From contig DATMSO010000022.1 of the NCBI GenBank assembly GCA_035565335.1, positions 1 to 15,422 of the forward strand: a DNA stretch of 15,422 nt. Reading direction: 5' to 3'. This DNA comes from Methylovorus sp035565335 (lineage in GTDB: Bacteria > Pseudomonadota > Gammaproteobacteria > Burkholderiales > Methylophilaceae). Under the pieces are notes generated by a model. It did not search any database, was not told the DNA's origin, and was given only the letters and a program-made list of their open reading frames with translations. This document shows positions 15,144 to 15,422 of this stretch, piece by piece. Numbering within the stretch: the stretch's first letter is position 1; every line of letters begins with the position of its first letter. A program made the position numbers and the translations under genes.

Positions 15144-15368
15144 TTATTTCTTCTTGCTTGTTGCGCTATCAACGCCATGTCCGATGACACCACCGATGGC
15201 AGCACCGCCAACTGTTCCCAGTGCACTACCACCCGTCAGCACCGCACCTGCCACGCCGCCTATACCAGCGCCCACAGCAGCGTTCTTTTGCTTGGTACTC
15301 ATGCCTGAGCAGGCAGTGAGCACACCGATAAGCAATGTACTTATGACCAATTGTCTAGTAGCGACCAT
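15144..15368 (-). CDS. osmB: OsmB-like glycine-zipper lipoprotein
   Basis: This 74-residue protein has a signal peptide and a lipobox (VLTA-C). A glycine-rich zipper follows: NAAVGAGIGGVAGAVL, then GSALGTVGGAAIGGVIGH. This second block is nearly the same as the matching part of E. coli OsmB as I recall it. OsmB is an outer-membrane lipoprotein induced by osmotic stress, of unclear mechanism. A longer frame begins ten residues earlier, but ATG (complement of 15366-15368) is chosen because AGGAGA precedes it by about 7 bases and the signal peptide then begins normally. Its own terminator lies downstream. The promoter should lie in the last 54 bases of the window, where no clear boxes are seen. 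Confidence 0.85.
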   Translation of the reverse strand: MVATRQLVISTLLIGVLTACSGMSTKQKNAAVGAGIGGVAGAVLTGGSALGTVGGAAIGGVIGHGVDSATSKKK

Positions 15369-15422
15369 ATTAATTCTCCTTATTACATAATCAATCAATC
15401 CTGAATAAAACCACTTTACCCA

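Overview
The window looks like a chromosomal segment of a Gram-negative proteobacterium, most likely a betaproteobacterium. Methylophilaceae-like relatives are my best guess, but that rests only on gene style and moderately high GC and is not proven. Lipoproteins with lipoboxes, an EptA-type lipid A enzyme and an OsmB-like protein all point to an outer membrane. No rRNA, tRNA, CRISPR array, insertion sequence or phage gene was seen.

Layout. (1) Bases 2-529 are the 3' half of hxsC, a radical-SAM maturase of the little-understood His-Xaa-Ser (HXS) peptide system. This stretch is clearly more AT-rich than what follows, and the composition shifts just after the gene. (2) Bases 602-6537 hold a LysR/NhaR-like regulator divergent from a tightly coupled operon: dabB (NuoL-like membrane subunit), dabA (zinc protein, DUF2309) and a DUF6671-like zinc-ribbon protein. 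dabBA form an energy-coupled inorganic-carbon (DIC) accumulation pump. (3) Bases 6659-7878 hold a Cys-rich small lipoprotein, a GNAT acetyltransferase and a secreted Snase-like nuclease, with 0-1 nt between genes. (4) Bases 8058-9764 hold an EptA-type phosphoethanolamine transferase, closed by a strong two-way terminator. (5) On the minus strand, azoR, a pirin and a DoxX protein form a likely quinone/electrophile-stress group, divergent from a second LysR regulator across an AT-rich region with two dyads. (6) On the minus strand, a FemAB-like (DUF482) protein is followed by a LexA-type autoproteolytic repressor. The repressor has a palindromic GTAC-N4-GTAC operator at its own promoter, the hallmark of the LexA2 type, but no imuA-imuB-dnaE2 mutagenesis cassette is attached within the window. 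(7) An OsmB-like glycine-zipper lipoprotein closes the window.

The most interesting items are the HXS fragment at the left edge (the rest of that system lies outside), the third gene coupled to dabBA, and the orphan LexA2 with its recognisable operator.
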